Below, one piece after another: positions 26,246 through 35,830 of a DNA stretch of 45,116 bases. The stretch comes from CALGLS01 sp047626155 (GTDB taxonomy: Bacteria; Bacteroidota; Bacteroidia; Chitinophagales; Saprospiraceae): NCBI GenBank assembly GCA_047626155.1, contig JBLHRR010000027.1:1-45116 (forward strand), given 5' to 3'. Each line of letters begins with the position of its first letter. Position 1 is the stretch's first letter. The notes below the pieces were generated by a model. The model was not told where the DNA came from. It worked only from the letters and a program-made list of their open reading frames with translations, and did not search any database. A program made the position numbers and the translations under genes.

Positions 26246-26497
26246 CTTGCAAAAATATTGTTTTCTGTGAAAAGATATGAAACGTGGACAAAGAATTAGG
26301 GTACTCCGTCATTTATAGTGGGTAGATAAGGGCTGATCAACCCTTATTCCAAATCCACTAAATATGACCAAGAACCAGAATTATTAGTTGTATCGTTTAG
26401 TTACTCAACTATTAAAATGCTACGATGTTTATATTTACAGCTATAATCCAATATAACTTATTGATTATTTTGAACATTTACTTAAGCACCTTCAAAC

Positions 26498-27241
26498 ATG
26501 AATCAAAACATCATTCGCCTTTTTCTGTTCCTTTTTGCTGTTGTAGCCATGTCCGCCTGCAAAAAAAAGACAGACCATATAGACATCAGCGATTTTTACT
26601 ATCCTGCTGATCGGTTAACAGAACATGGCCTGGTCTACGAGTACCATGCCGTCAATAATGACAGCCTTCCTCCCGAATATTGGTACTTCCGCAGCCTCCA
26701 AACAGATACGGCATTATATCTGACAGGTACTTACTATGATGAATTCTTTAATGTCCGACAGTTTTTTAGCAGCGAAATAGTAAGCAATGGCGTCTTACTG
26801 ATAGACCAGTCCATCAGTATCGTTGACAGTACAGGACAGTTGATACAACATCATGCCGAAGTAATATACAATAATGTATTCCCGTTTGAAGTACGGGATT
26901 CCGGCGGTATCTTTCTGATGCAACTCAAATGGGTCTTTGCGGACAATCCACCAGTTACAACTACGCTAACGCGCAACAGGCAATACAGCGGCAAGCGTTC
27001 TTATATTGTAGAAGGTGAGAATGTAGAAGTAGCTGTCCTAACGCTACGTGAAGAAGTAGACGATCAAAATAATGGCCATTGGACGAGAGAGTACGAAGGA
27101 GTTGAATATTATGCGAAGAACATTGGTCTTGTTTATTATAAAAAAGAAATCGACGAGAACTTTATCCTTGAATATGAACTCCGAAAACGATATCCAATGT
27201 CTGAACTGGAAAAGAAATTTAAACAGCAGTTGGAAGAATGA
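26498..27241 (+). CDS. Lipoprotein of unknown function
   Basis: The protein has 247 residues. The signal ends in AMSAC (Cys21) followed by KKK, a clear lipobox. The mature part is rich in beta-strand and aromatic residues (GLVYEYHAVN, EYWYFRSLQTDTALYLTGTYY) and ends in a charged helix. No family is recognised. Its stop overlaps the start of the following gene by four bases (ATGA), so the two are translationally coupled. The lipoprotein is therefore likely to act with the T9SS-exported partner on the cell surface. Confidence 0.82.
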   Translation: MNQNIIRLFLFLFAVVAMSACKKKTDHIDISDFYYPADRLTEHGLVYEYHAVNNDSLPPEYWYFRSLQTDTALYLTGTYYDEFFNVRQFFSSEIVSNGVLLIDQSISIVDSTGQLIQHHAEVIYNNVFPFEVRDSGGIFLMQLKWVFADNPPVTTTLTRNRQYSGKRSYIVEGENVEVAVLTLREEVDDQNNGHWTREYEGVEYYAKNIGLVYYKKEIDENFILEYELRKRYPMSELEKKFKQQLEE

Positions 27242-28998
27242 TTTGTAAAAGAATGATAAACTTATCTCCATTGAAAAATATAGTCCTTTTTGTATTCCTC
27301 TTATGCGCCTCTTTTGCCTTAAAAGCACAAGTGCAAGCGCCTGATTTAATTTGTGTGAAAAGCGATACCCTTATCTGGGATATTCCGAGCAACAGTTGTG
27401 GCCCTTTCAACAGTTACCTCATCTATGGTAGCATGTCTGTCAACGGCCCCTATTCCATTATAGCAACGATAACAGATAACTTACAAAATTCTTATTTCCA
27501 CGACGACGCTGATAACGACACTTGGTATTATTACTTGACTACAGATGCCAATTGCCCCGGAGAAACTGTTCTTTCTTCCGATACATTGGACAGTAATCCT
27601 CCCCAGGCCAGTCCAATTCTTTATATCGATATTGAAAATGGAAAAGTATTGTTAGAATGGCTATCCAGTCCATCGCCGGAAGTCATCGGCTATATCATAT
27701 ATCGAAGTACGGCCCTCGGAACTATCCCGATTGACACGGTAGATACCAATACATTGACCTATTGTGATCTCAATAGTGATCCGACTGCACAGGCCGAAAA
27801 TTATTACGTCATCGGAATAGATGCTTGTGGAACAACCGGCCTACTAGACAACCCACATCAAACGGTATTGATCAATGGAGAAGTTTCCGTCTGCGATCAA
27901 AACATCAGGCTCAATTGGAATTTATATAAAGGCTGGGCAGCCATTGAACGACAGGAGGTATGGGCGGCCATCGACGGAGATCCACCGATATTGTTACAAA
28001 GTCTGATCGGCACAGACACCAGCACCTTCGTTCCTGATTTGATAGACGAAGCTAATTATTGTTTCTTTTTAGAAAGCTACGATGCCATTACCGGAGCCAG
28101 CTCTACTTCTAATGAAATTTGCTTGGGCGTAGATATCCTTGCTACCATCAAATTTTTGGAAATGAAAAACGTCTCGGTAACTGGCAACAATGAAGCGGTG
28201 GTCAGTTGGCAATGGAATCAGGACGCAGAACTTAGCGATTATTCTATTTCTTCCTCTTCTAACAATAGCGATTTCCAAGTTGTAGAAACCTTGGCACCTC
28301 CCAACTCGCTTCCGCTTAACAATAATTACACGGACGCTACAGCTTCATCTGATCAAAGTCCCGTTTATTACAAAATAAATACAACAGACCAATGTGGGGA
28401 TATGGAGGAATCCAACATAGGAGTTAGCATCCACCTGAGTGGTCAGGCCGGCAACAATCTGAGTAATGACCTTAACTGGACTCCTTTCGTACTAGAAAAT
28501 GCGACTACAAATCAATATGAAGTATTTCGAGTAGGGACCAGCAATATCGAATCGGTAGGAATAGTTGACCCGGATGTTTTTACATTCTCCGATAAAGTAA
28601 ATCCAAGTGAATCATCAGATGCCATGCTTTGCTATTACATTGTTGCCACTTCCAACATCATACTAAATAGTAGCGTGGAAGAAAGCATACGTTCTCAGTC
28701 TAACACCATTTGTATTGAACAACCCACAGGGGTTTTGGCACCTAATGCTTTCGCTCCCGCAGGAATCAACTACGAGTTTCGCCCCCTACTCATCTTCGGA
28801 GAAGCGGCTGAATACCAAATGACAATATGGGATCGCTGGGGTCAGAAAATTTTCGAAACAGAGGACATCCTTGTAGGCTGGACAGGACGACAAGGTTTCC
28901 GAGAGCTACCTGCTGCGGTCTATACTTATCAGATTCAAGTGAAGCAAATGAGTGGTCGGGTTGTAGAAGAAACAGGAACGGTGACCTTAGTTAGATAA
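27238..28998 (+). CDS. T9SS type B sorting-domain (gliding motility-associated C-terminal) protein
   Basis: The protein has 586 residues. The ATG at 27238 overlaps the upstream stop; an in-frame ATG at 27253 (MINLSPLKN) would still leave a full signal peptide ending ALKAQ. The body consists of fibronectin III-like beta-domains, each with strands such as GKVLLEWLSSPSPEVIGYII and KVLLEW/VVSWQW/LNWTPF openings. From about residue 500 the CHU_C/gliding-motility C-terminal domain follows: LAPNAFAPAGINYEF, WDRWGQKIFET and GWTGRQG...LPAAVYTYQI. This domain directs export through the type IX system and surface attachment. The cargo is probably adhesive or structural. Confidence 0.92.
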   Translation: MICKRMINLSPLKNIVLFVFLLCASFALKAQVQAPDLICVKSDTLIWDIPSNSCGPFNSYLIYGSMSVNGPYSIIATITDNLQNSYFHDDADNDTWYYYLTTDANCPGETVLSSDTLDSNPPQASPILYIDIENGKVLLEWLSSPSPEVIGYIIYRSTALGTIPIDTVDTNTLTYCDLNSDPTAQAENYYVIGIDACGTTGLLDNPHQTVLINGEVSVCDQNIRLNWNLYKGWAAIERQEVWAAIDGDPPILLQSLIGTDTSTFVPDLIDEANYCFFLESYDAITGASSTSNEICLGVDILATIKFLEMKNVSVTGNNEAVVSWQWNQDAELSDYSISSSSNNSDFQVVETLAPPNSLPLNNNYTDATASSDQSPVYYKINTTDQCGDMEESNIGVSIHLSGQAGNNLSNDLNWTPFVLENATTNQYEVFRVGTSNIESVGIVDPDVFTFSDKVNPSESSDAMLCYYIVATSNIILNSSVEESIRSQSNTICIEQPTGVLAPNAFAPAGINYEFRPLLIFGEAAEYQMTIWDRWGQKIFETEDILVGWTGRQGFRELPAAVYTYQIQVKQMSGRVVEETGTVTLVR

Positions 28999-29002
28999 AT
29001 TT

Positions 29003-30052
29003 CTATCTAAAACTCCAGTCATACTTATCCAAATTCGTCACCCCTTCCCGCAACAAATCAATACAACTTCGGATGTCATTCTTATGAGCCATCTCAATCG
29101 TCTGGTGCATGTTTCTTAAAGGAATAGAAATAGCTCCGGTGATCGCCCCTGACTTACCATAACGTTGGATACCCGCAGTGTCTGTACCGCCCTTTGGCAA
29201 AATTTCGGATTGCCACTGAATCTTCTTCTTCTTCGCTAATCCTTTTAGATATTTCACCATCCGGTAATCACAGATAGACATACCATCCAATACTTTGATG
29301 GCCGCTCCGTGATTCAATCTGGTAACGCGTTCATGTGCTTGTGCGCCGGGAACATCAAAGGCGATTGTTACATCAAGACCGAACCCAAAATCAGGATCAA
29401 TGAGGTGTGTCGCTGCAATCGCTCCACGGAGACCCACTTCTTCCTGAACAGTAAAGACACCATAAATATCATAAGGCACCTTTTTCTTTTTCAGCTCTCG
29501 GAACATTTCCAACAGTATATACACGGAGACACGATTGTCCATTGATTTGGAATTAATACAATCGCCCATTTCGATTAAAGCTCGCTCTCTGGTTATTGAG
29601 TTACCTACTTCAATAAGTTTATCCAATTCCTTTTTCGTTCTACCAGTGTCTATGAAATATTCCTCAATTGGCATGGCCTTGCTTCGTTCCTCTGGCTTCA
29701 TCAAGTGAATCGGCTTAGAACCCATAACACCAATTACGTCTTTCTTTCCATGAATGATTACGCGTTGCGAAGTCAGTGTTTTTGGATCGAAACCACCGAG
29801 AGTGTGGAAACGAATGAAACCATCGTCATCTATGTGAGTAACGATGAAACCAATTTCATCCATGTGCGCAGCAATCATAACCCGTTTGTCTTGCTTACCT
29901 TTTTTGACGGCAATCACTGATCCCATTGGATCTATGCTTACTTCGTCTACCAAAGGAGTTACTTCTTTTATGATTAATTCCCTGATGCGTTGTTCGAAAC
30001 CAGGAGCGCCGGGTGTCTCGCATATTTTACTGAGTAAGGGTATATTTATCAT
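29003..30052 (-). CDS. M42-family aminopeptidase
   Basis: The ATG at 30052 gives 349 residues (MINIPLLSKICETPGAPGFE), the normal family length. An upstream in-frame start at 30100 would add 16 atypical residues. The dinuclear metal ligands are visible: His63 in AAHMDEIG, Asp172 in NSKSMDNRVS, Glu204/Glu205 in TVQEEVGLRGA, Asp233 in AFDVPG and His316 in PLRNMHQTIE. M42 enzymes form tetrahedral dodecamers that trim peptides in the cytoplasm after the proteasome or Lon/Clp. PKGGTDTAGIQR at 286-297 is also typical. No signal peptide is present. The gene is convergent with the T9SS gene across only 4 bases. Confidence 0.95.
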   Translation of the reverse strand: MINIPLLSKICETPGAPGFEQRIRELIIKEVTPLVDEVSIDPMGSVIAVKKGKQDKRVMIAAHMDEIGFIVTHIDDDGFIRFHTLGGFDPKTLTSQRVIIHGKKDVIGVMGSKPIHLMKPEERSKAMPIEEYFIDTGRTKKELDKLIEVGNSITRERALIEMGDCINSKSMDNRVSVYILLEMFRELKKKKVPYDIYGVFTVQEEVGLRGAIAATHLIDPDFGFGLDVTIAFDVPGAQAHERVTRLNHGAAIKVLDGMSICDYRMVKYLKGLAKKKKIQWQSEILPKGGTDTAGIQRYGKSGAITGAISIPLRNMHQTIEMAHKNDIRSCIDLLREGVTNLDKYDWSFR

Positions 30053-30466
30053 GATGCTGCTTTTATTCGTTTTTTTTAAAATAAATAAGTTCCTGTACAC
30101 AATTAAAACAGATCTATTTCTATCCAGGTACTTACGTTGTGAATTTCTTTGAGTTAAAAATTCAAGACTATTCCTTTTGTCGAAGAATTAATCGTTTAGG
30201 AATCACTACATTTTACGTTAAGTTTGTAATATTGTTGTGATAAAATCGCTTAGTATTAACCGACGGAGGCAAAAGTACAATTATTTTTGCTTCTTTGATA
30301 TATCCTTGGTTTTGAATTCGGGGGCTTTCAAACTTAGATATCTTTGCTTTCGAGGCTTTTTGATAAAAAAGTCCTGACTTCTGCCAGAGAATAAGTGATT
30401 CTTCTTCGTTTGTTCACAATAGAATAAACGGCTACAATAAACTGATTATACGTACTTTTGTAACTT
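30053..30466. other. Divergent intergenic region
   Basis: No gene is seen. The stretch carries the promoters of the M42 peptidase gene and the flippase gene. A 7-base inverted repeat TGAATTT/AAATTCA lies at 30140-30164 and an imperfect GGCTTTTT/AAAAAAGTCC hairpin at 30354-30374. TATCTTTG at 30339-30346 and TACTTTTG at 30453-30460 both fit the Bacteroidota -7 consensus. Confidence 0.6.
30453..30460 (+). promoter_or_regulatory. Candidate -7 promoter box of the flippase gene
   Basis: TACTTTTG matches TAnnTTTG exactly and ends 6 bases before the ATG, which would give a nearly leaderless transcript. No TTG is seen at the usual -33 distance, so the call is tentative. Confidence 0.3.
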
Positions 30467-31945
30467 ATGCTTAAAAAATTAGCCAGCGAAACCGCAATCT
30501 ACGGAGTAAGCAGTATCCTTAGTCGTTTACTGAATTACGTGATCTTAACACCTTATTTAACTCGGGCTTTTTTAACGGGCCAATTTGGTGTCGTATCCGA
30601 TATGTATGTTTACGCGGGCTTGCTAATGGTTTTATTTACCTACCGAATGGAGACCACTTTTTTCCGTTTTGCTAAGGATAAGGAGAACCGGGATAAGGTA
30701 TTCTCTACCACTGCATGGTCCATCATAATCAGTACCGTTGTACTTGTGGGACTGCTATTGTCCTTTTCTCAAGGGCTGGCAAACTTACTTCACTACCCCA
30801 ACAATCAAGACTACGTCATTTGGTTTATCTTCATCATTGCCTTTGATGCACTTGCTGCGATTCCCTTTGCTCGTCTCCGGTTGGAAAATCGCCCCATACG
30901 GTTTGCCGTTCTTAAAACACTGGGCATCCTTGTCAACATCTTTTTCATCTTTTCTTTTTTGGAAATTTGTCCATGGCTCATTGAGCAAGGCTTTTCCGGA
31001 ATAGCAAACTTTTATAACGAAGGGAACCGGATCAGTTATGTTTTTGTAGCTAACTTGTTAGCTAGCCTTGCTGTGCTGCTCTTACTTTTACCGGAGTTCC
31101 GCCATTTAAAGCCAATATTTGACAAAGGACTTTGGAAAAAAATGATGATCTATGCCATGCCTTTGGTTATCGTGGGTTTTGCCTCTGTCATCAATCAATT
31201 AATTAGCATGCCGCTAATGAAGGAGCTATTGCCTTATGACTTTAATAAAAACATGGAACAAGTCGGCATCTATGCCGCCTGCGCTAAAATAGCAATCCTG
31301 ATGAGTCTTTTCACGCAGGCTTTTAACTACGCCGCAGAACCTTTCTTTTTTAGGAATGCAGACCGTTCGGATGCGAAGAAGACTTATGCGCAGGTGGCAC
31401 AAGCGTTCACCCTAGTAGGCAGTTTAGCTTTCCTTGGCATTATGATGTACATCGATATCATTCGACATTTTATCGGTAGTGACTTTCAGGAAGGGCTTTC
31501 CGTTGTTCCTATTTTATTGATTGCATTTTTATTGTTAGGTATTTATTATAATTTCTCTATTTGGTATAAACTTACGGATCGAACGAAGTTTGGGGCTTAT
31601 ATTTCCTTGACTGGAGTAGCTGTTACATTGGCGCTAAATTTCATATTGATTCCTAAAATTGGTTACCTCGGAGGAGCCTGGGCCGCACTGGCCTGCTATG
31701 CTACGATGACGATATTGAGTTATCAGCTAGGACAAAAATACTTCCCAGTCAATTACCCCATTGGAAAAATAAGCTTATACATTGGATCAGCAATCTTAGT
31801 TTATCTGGGAAGCACTCAGGTTGCCTTTATGACATCGGAAAATTTGGGTTTGAGGTTACTTGTAAACACATTGTTTCTCTTAAGCTGGGTTGGGGCAATT
31901 TATTCTTTAGAAAAGAAAAACCTAAGCCTACTATTGAAATCGTAA
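30467..31945 (+). CDS. Polysaccharide flippase (Wzx/MATE-like, MOP superfamily)
   Basis: The protein has 492 residues with about 13-14 hydrophobic helices spread evenly along its length. It opens with LASETAIYGVSSILSRLLNYV, the typical entry of the oligosaccharide-flippase branch of the MOP exporters. An Arg-rich cytoplasmic loop (RLRLENRPIRF) and the ALACYATMTILSYQLGQKYF segment also fit. Members move lipid-linked saccharides across the inner membrane for O-antigen, capsule or exopolysaccharide. No glycosyltransferases are in the window, so the substrate is unknown. The metalloprotease lipoprotein gene follows by 44 bases and may be cotranscribed. Confidence 0.92.
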   Translation: MLKKLASETAIYGVSSILSRLLNYVILTPYLTRAFLTGQFGVVSDMYVYAGLLMVLFTYRMETTFFRFAKDKENRDKVFSTTAWSIIISTVVLVGLLLSFSQGLANLLHYPNNQDYVIWFIFIIAFDALAAIPFARLRLENRPIRFAVLKTLGILVNIFFIFSFLEICPWLIEQGFSGIANFYNEGNRISYVFVANLLASLAVLLLLLPEFRHLKPIFDKGLWKKMMIYAMPLVIVGFASVINQLISMPLMKELLPYDFNKNMEQVGIYAACAKIAILMSLFTQAFNYAAEPFFFRNADRSDAKKTYAQVAQAFTLVGSLAFLGIMMYIDIIRHFIGSDFQEGLSVVPILLIAFLLLGIYYNFSIWYKLTDRTKFGAYISLTGVAVTLALNFILIPKIGYLGGAWAALACYATMTILSYQLGQKYFPVNYPIGKISLYIGSAILVYLGSTQVAFMTSENLGLRLLVNTLFLLSWVGAIYSLEKKNLSLLLKS

Positions 31946-31989
31946 TTAAAACACCTTAAAGGTTTAACACAAAAACAATTCACAACTCC

Positions 31990-34449
31990 ATGAAACCAAT
32001 ACAATTTTTAAGCATCCTAGCACTGCTGTTGCTCTCCGCCTGTAAAGCTCCTCAGTCTGTCCAATCCTCCATTACAAAAAAAACTCCCCTCCATTTTTTT
32101 GACAACAAAGAGAAATACGAAGGTTTCTTCAATTTCTATTACGAAAAAACAAGCGGCAAAATCTGGCTCGAAGTCGACAAACTAGATACCGAATTTCTTT
32201 ATGTTAATTCCCTACCGGCCGGTCTTGGCTCCAATGACATCGGTCTTGACCGCGGGAAACTTGGCAAAAACAGGGTGGTTAGTTTTATGCGTAGTGGACC
32301 GAAATTATTATTGATTCAATCCAATTATAAATACCGAGCTATCAGCGATAATGAGGAGGAACGAAAATCTGTAGAAGAAGCTTTCGCTAAATCCGTCCTC
32401 TGGGGCTTTGACATCAAAAAGGAAAAAAACGGAAAGCTCATCGTCGATGCAACTCCTTTTCTATTGCGCGATGCTCAGCGAGTCATTCAGACTTTGGCAC
32501 AAAAGAAACAAGGTACTTACAAATTAGACAAAAGCAGATCTGCCGTCTATCTCCCTATGTGTAAAAGCTTTCTGAAGAACACCGAATTAGAAGCCTTGCT
32601 TACTTTCACAGGAGAACCGAAAGGAGCTTATGTCCGCAGCGTTGTTCCAAGCCCTGAAGCATTAAGTGTTCGGCAAAGACATTCCTTCATCCAATTGCCC
32701 GATGATAATTACAGCCCCCGAAAGCTCGATCCACGTTCCGGTTTTTTTGGCATTGCGTTCAGTGACTACGCAACACCAATTGGGAAACCATTAGAAAAGA
32801 AATTCATCAGCCGCCACCGCCTAGAAAAGAAAAATCCAGAGACAGCCATGAGCGAGCCGGTCGAACCTATTAAGTATTACTTGGATAGGGGAGCTCCAGA
32901 ACCAGTACGTTCTGCCCTACTTGACGGCGCCCGCTGGTGGAATCAAGCTTTTGAATCCGCTGGATACAACAATGCTTTTACAGTAGAACTATTACCAAAA
33001 GGTGCAGATCCAATGGATGTACGTTACAACGTTATTCAATGGGTGCATCGCTCTACACGAGGTTGGTCCTACGGCAGCTCTGTAGATGACCCTCGGACCG
33101 GAGAAATTATAAAAGGTCATGTTAGCCTAGGTTCACTGCGCGTTCGTCAGGATTATTTGATTGCTCAAGGATTACTGGCTCCTTATGAAACCGGGAAACC
33201 AGTTTCTGACGAAATGGAAAAAATGGCTTTGGCCCGATTGCGTCAGTTGGCTGCACACGAAGTGGGACATACTTTAGGTCTTTCTCATAATTTTGCGGCC
33301 AGTACTAACGGACGTTCTTCAGTCATGGATTATCCACATCCTTATATTAGCCTTACGGAAAATGGGGCGCTGGATTTTTCAAAAGCCTATGATGATAAAA
33401 TTGGAGCATGGGACAAACAAGCCATTCTCTACGGTTATCAGGACTTTCCAAAAGGAACAGATGAGGACAAAGAGTTGAAAAAAATCATCGCGCAAAACAT
33501 CAGCATGGGCTTAGAATACATCAGTGATGCCGATGCTCGTCCGCAAGGTGGTGCACACCCGAAGGCGCATCTGTGGGATAATGGTGAAGATGCGGTCGTG
33601 GAATTGGATCGCTTACTTGCCGTAAGGGCAAATGCACTCTCTCGTTTTGGTGAAAACAATATTCCTATGGATACGCCGATGTCTGATCTGGAGGAAGTCT
33701 TAACTCCACTTTATTTGGCTCATCGATACCAAGTAGAAGCTGTGGCTAAAATGATCGGTGGTCTGAATTACAGCTATGCGAACCGAGGCGATGGTCAAGA
33801 GGTGAAAAAAATGGTTCCTGCAAAAGACCAACAGCGTGCTGTAAATGCATTGTTGAAAACTTTAGATCCTGCTGTTCTTTCTTTACCTGAAAATGTCCTG
33901 CGCAATATTCCGCCAAAGACCTTCTCTGATTCAAGAGGCCGTGAAAGCTTCCCTACCAAAACGGGCTTGACTTTTGATCCTTTGTCGGCAGCAGAAAGCG
34001 CAGCGCGACATAGTATTCAGTTACTACTACATCCGCAGCGGGCTGCCCGTCTCGTGCAACACCATGCCTACGTTCGAAGTATGCCTTCACTGGAAAGCAT
34101 TATTGACGAACTGATAAATACAAGTTGGAAAAGCAAAAGGCAAAACGATTTGAATGGGGAAATAAAACGCATTGTAGATCGGTTGGTTTCGTATGAACTT
34201 ATGCAGTTGTCTTCTAACAAGGCTGCTCCTTCGCAAGTTCGAGCGGTCGCTTTTCTAAAATTAAAAGAACTACAGGACTGGATCTTGATGGAGATTAGCA
34301 ACTCAAAGGAAGCCCAGAAAGCTCATTTCCTTTTTACGCTTTCGGAAATTACTCGCTTTTGGAATGACCCTAAAAAGGTTGTACAACCTCGTGGGGTGAA
34401 AATGCCGGATGGTTCTCCGATTGGTAGTCATTTGGGCTGTGGAAGATAG
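31990..34449 (+). CDS. Zinc metalloprotease lipoprotein (DUF5117/DUF4953 family)
   Basis: The protein has 819 residues. The signal ends in LLLLSAC (Cys18), a clear lipobox. Residues about 50-230 match the DUF5117-type N-domain (FNFYYEKTSGKIWLEVDKLD, EFLYVNSLPAGLGSNDIGLD). The catalytic DUF4953 region has the metzincin motif HEVGHTLGLSH with His423, Glu424, His427 and His433, and a Met-turn at SVMDYP (Met446). This is the common Bacteroidota zinc-dependent metalloprotease, anchored in the outer membrane; natural substrates are not established. The final residues GSHLGCGR are also found in relatives. The 5' end of the gene is C-rich. It is followed by a TTGGC repeat element. Confidence 0.94.
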   Translation: MKPIQFLSILALLLLSACKAPQSVQSSITKKTPLHFFDNKEKYEGFFNFYYEKTSGKIWLEVDKLDTEFLYVNSLPAGLGSNDIGLDRGKLGKNRVVSFMRSGPKLLLIQSNYKYRAISDNEEERKSVEEAFAKSVLWGFDIKKEKNGKLIVDATPFLLRDAQRVIQTLAQKKQGTYKLDKSRSAVYLPMCKSFLKNTELEALLTFTGEPKGAYVRSVVPSPEALSVRQRHSFIQLPDDNYSPRKLDPRSGFFGIAFSDYATPIGKPLEKKFISRHRLEKKNPETAMSEPVEPIKYYLDRGAPEPVRSALLDGARWWNQAFESAGYNNAFTVELLPKGADPMDVRYNVIQWVHRSTRGWSYGSSVDDPRTGEIIKGHVSLGSLRVRQDYLIAQGLLAPYETGKPVSDEMEKMALARLRQLAAHEVGHTLGLSHNFAASTNGRSSVMDYPHPYISLTENGALDFSKAYDDKIGAWDKQAILYGYQDFPKGTDEDKELKKIIAQNISMGLEYISDADARPQGGAHPKAHLWDNGEDAVVELDRLLAVRANALSRFGENNIPMDTPMSDLEEVLTPLYLAHRYQVEAVAKMIGGLNYSYANRGDGQEVKKMVPAKDQQRAVNALLKTLDPAVLSLPENVLRNIPPKTFSDSRGRESFPTKTGLTFDPLSAAESAARHSIQLLLHPQRAARLVQHHAYVRSMPSLESIIDELINTSWKSKRQNDLNGEIKRIVDRLVSYELMQLSSNKAAPSQVRAVAFLKLKELQDWILMEISNSKEAQKAHFLFTLSEITRFWNDPKKVVQPRGVKMPDGSPIGSHLGCGR

Positions 34450-34454
34450 AGAGG

Positions 34455-34574
34455 TGACGTTCTGCCATTTTTGTTTTTTTTCAGCGCAACGAGCGCTACG
34501 ATTTTACTCGTAAAAATATTTAACATTGCGTTCTTCGCGCCTTTGCGGTAAAAATATAATTGGCGGAATGCCAA
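34455..34574. repeat. TTGGC/GCCAA-ended intergenic element (MITE-like)
   Basis: The right end (minus strand 34574-34524) reads as hairpin TTGGC-ATTCC-GCCAA, T-run, ACCGCAAAG, then a CG-rich tail with GCGAAGAACGCAA. The left end (34455 onward) is a degenerate copy of the same order: TGAC-GTTCT-GCCA, T-runs, CAGCGCAACG. The two ends therefore form terminal inverted repeats around about 120 bases without coding capacity. A third end is at 22773-22815. Confidence 0.6.
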
Positions 34575-34601
34575 TTTCCTTAGAACTAAAAAGATAAAAT
34601 T

Positions 34602-35477
34602 ATGAAAAAGATAAATACCTTACTCTTCGCTTTAGTTATTCTTCTCTCTGCCTGTAAGACAGAGCCGAACGAAAAAGCAAACCAGTCTGTTGACACACAA
34701 AAAACGGAAGCCGTTTCTAAAAATTATAACAATCAAAATGCAAATGCCCAATCAGCTACGGTTCAGCTTAAAACAGAGAGTGACCAACTCCTTTTTCTTT
34801 CCAAGCTCTTTTTAAAATACAACATTAACGGTAAAGCATTTACGGATCAAATTAAGGCAGAGCTTAGTAAGGCAGATAATAAAGATTTGGACTTCGTAAA
34901 AAAGTTTGTCTTTAACGCTACGCAGCAAAGTGAGGAATTACTATCTGAAGAATTTCTAAAAAAGCCATCTAAAGAGGAACTACAACGTGTTTTCAAACTT
35001 CGACATATCAATTGGAATTCTATGTCGCTCAACGGAGTAACCACCGCTGTAATTGACACCCTTGATATTGATGCAGTTAATAATCTGGAATTGGTCACGG
35101 CTTACTATCGCTTACTAATGAGCAGCCTTCAATTGCCTCGTAACCAGAAAGCAAATTTTAAGAACGTAGCCATCAATTTGAATAAACTAGGCTTAGAGAA
35201 CCCTCAGGAAAAAGGAATTGTTTTCTATACGATTGTCGATGGTTTCTCAAATAAATACAACCGCTACCTGGGTAGAATCAATGATGATTGTAAACAGGCA
35301 AAGGAAATGGTAATGCGTTTTCCCTATGTAAATGGGAAAGCATTACTTGCTGCTAAGCCACCGAGTTTTAAAGATTTTAAGTTTACGATGGGCAATTTAG
35401 CCAAAGACCGAAGTTTTCAGGAATCTTTCACGAAAAGGTTTGCTCAGGCGAATGCGCATTTTAAAAGTTGTAAATAA
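34602..35477 (+). CDS. Lipoprotein of unknown function
   Basis: The protein has 291 residues. The signal ends in ILLSAC (Cys18) with KTEPNEK after it, a standard lipobox. A flexible Asn/Gln/Ser/Thr-rich linker of about 40 residues follows. The rest is all-helical and charged (residues 60-291) with two late cysteines near 229 and 290. No family is recognised. The gene is separated from the metalloprotease gene by the TTGGC element and is probably transcribed alone. A hairpin at 35548-35596 may end its transcript. Confidence 0.82.
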   Translation: MKKINTLLFALVILLSACKTEPNEKANQSVDTQKTEAVSKNYNNQNANAQSATVQLKTESDQLLFLSKLFLKYNINGKAFTDQIKAELSKADNKDLDFVKKFVFNATQQSEELLSEEFLKKPSKEELQRVFKLRHINWNSMSLNGVTTAVIDTLDIDAVNNLELVTAYYRLLMSSLQLPRNQKANFKNVAINLNKLGLENPQEKGIVFYTIVDGFSNKYNRYLGRINDDCKQAKEMVMRFPYVNGKALLAAKPPSFKDFKFTMGNLAKDRSFQESFTKRFAQANAHFKSCK

Positions 35478-35830
35478 ATATAAACTACTAGATTTTATGC
35501 TGAAATATTTTGTACAGAAATCAAATAGATAATTTTTGTCAGAACGAAGCTCTTTTTTGAGTTCGTAGCCCCTTAGCTACGGGCGAACAAAAAGCTGAAG
35601 TGCTGGCGAGAATTAGCATTTGAGGACATACAAACTATTTTGGAATAAAGTCTACTGTACCCTTTTTAGAAATAAGCTTCTTTTTCACCGATACGCCTAT
35701 GCGTGGCAGCTATTCTTTTAGGGGGCTCGAAGGCTGCGCTGGCAAAAGTACGCGGTACCTTGAAAAAGCTATTATATAAATAATACAACAACTTGTTGGT
35801 TTTTAAATTGTAATTTAAGAACTTACAGCC
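35478..35830. other. Intergenic region upstream of uvrB
   Basis: No gene is seen in these 353 bases. A hairpin lies near the left end (listed separately). The rest is mixed in composition, with short GC-rich patches at about 35740-35760 (GGCTGCGCTGGC, ACGCGGTACC). The last 60 AT-rich bases before the ATG should hold the uvrB promoter. I see no SOS-box-like palindrome with confidence. Confidence 0.6.
35548..35596. terminator. Hairpin after the orphan lipoprotein gene
   Basis: CGTAGC (35564-35569) pairs with GCTACG (35576-35581), and GTTCG/CGAAC plus AGCT/AGCT extend the stem with small bulges. T-runs lie in the left arm and A-runs in the right arm. It may act as a terminator on the minus strand or as an imperfect one on the plus strand; the assignment is tentative. 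Confidence 0.4.

Noticed and set aside
35478..35830. A small RNA or tRNA gene upstream of uvrB
   Set aside because: The hairpin and GC-rich patches do not form a cloverleaf and no T-loop GTTC-AANC pattern was found; no tRNA was seen anywhere in the window.
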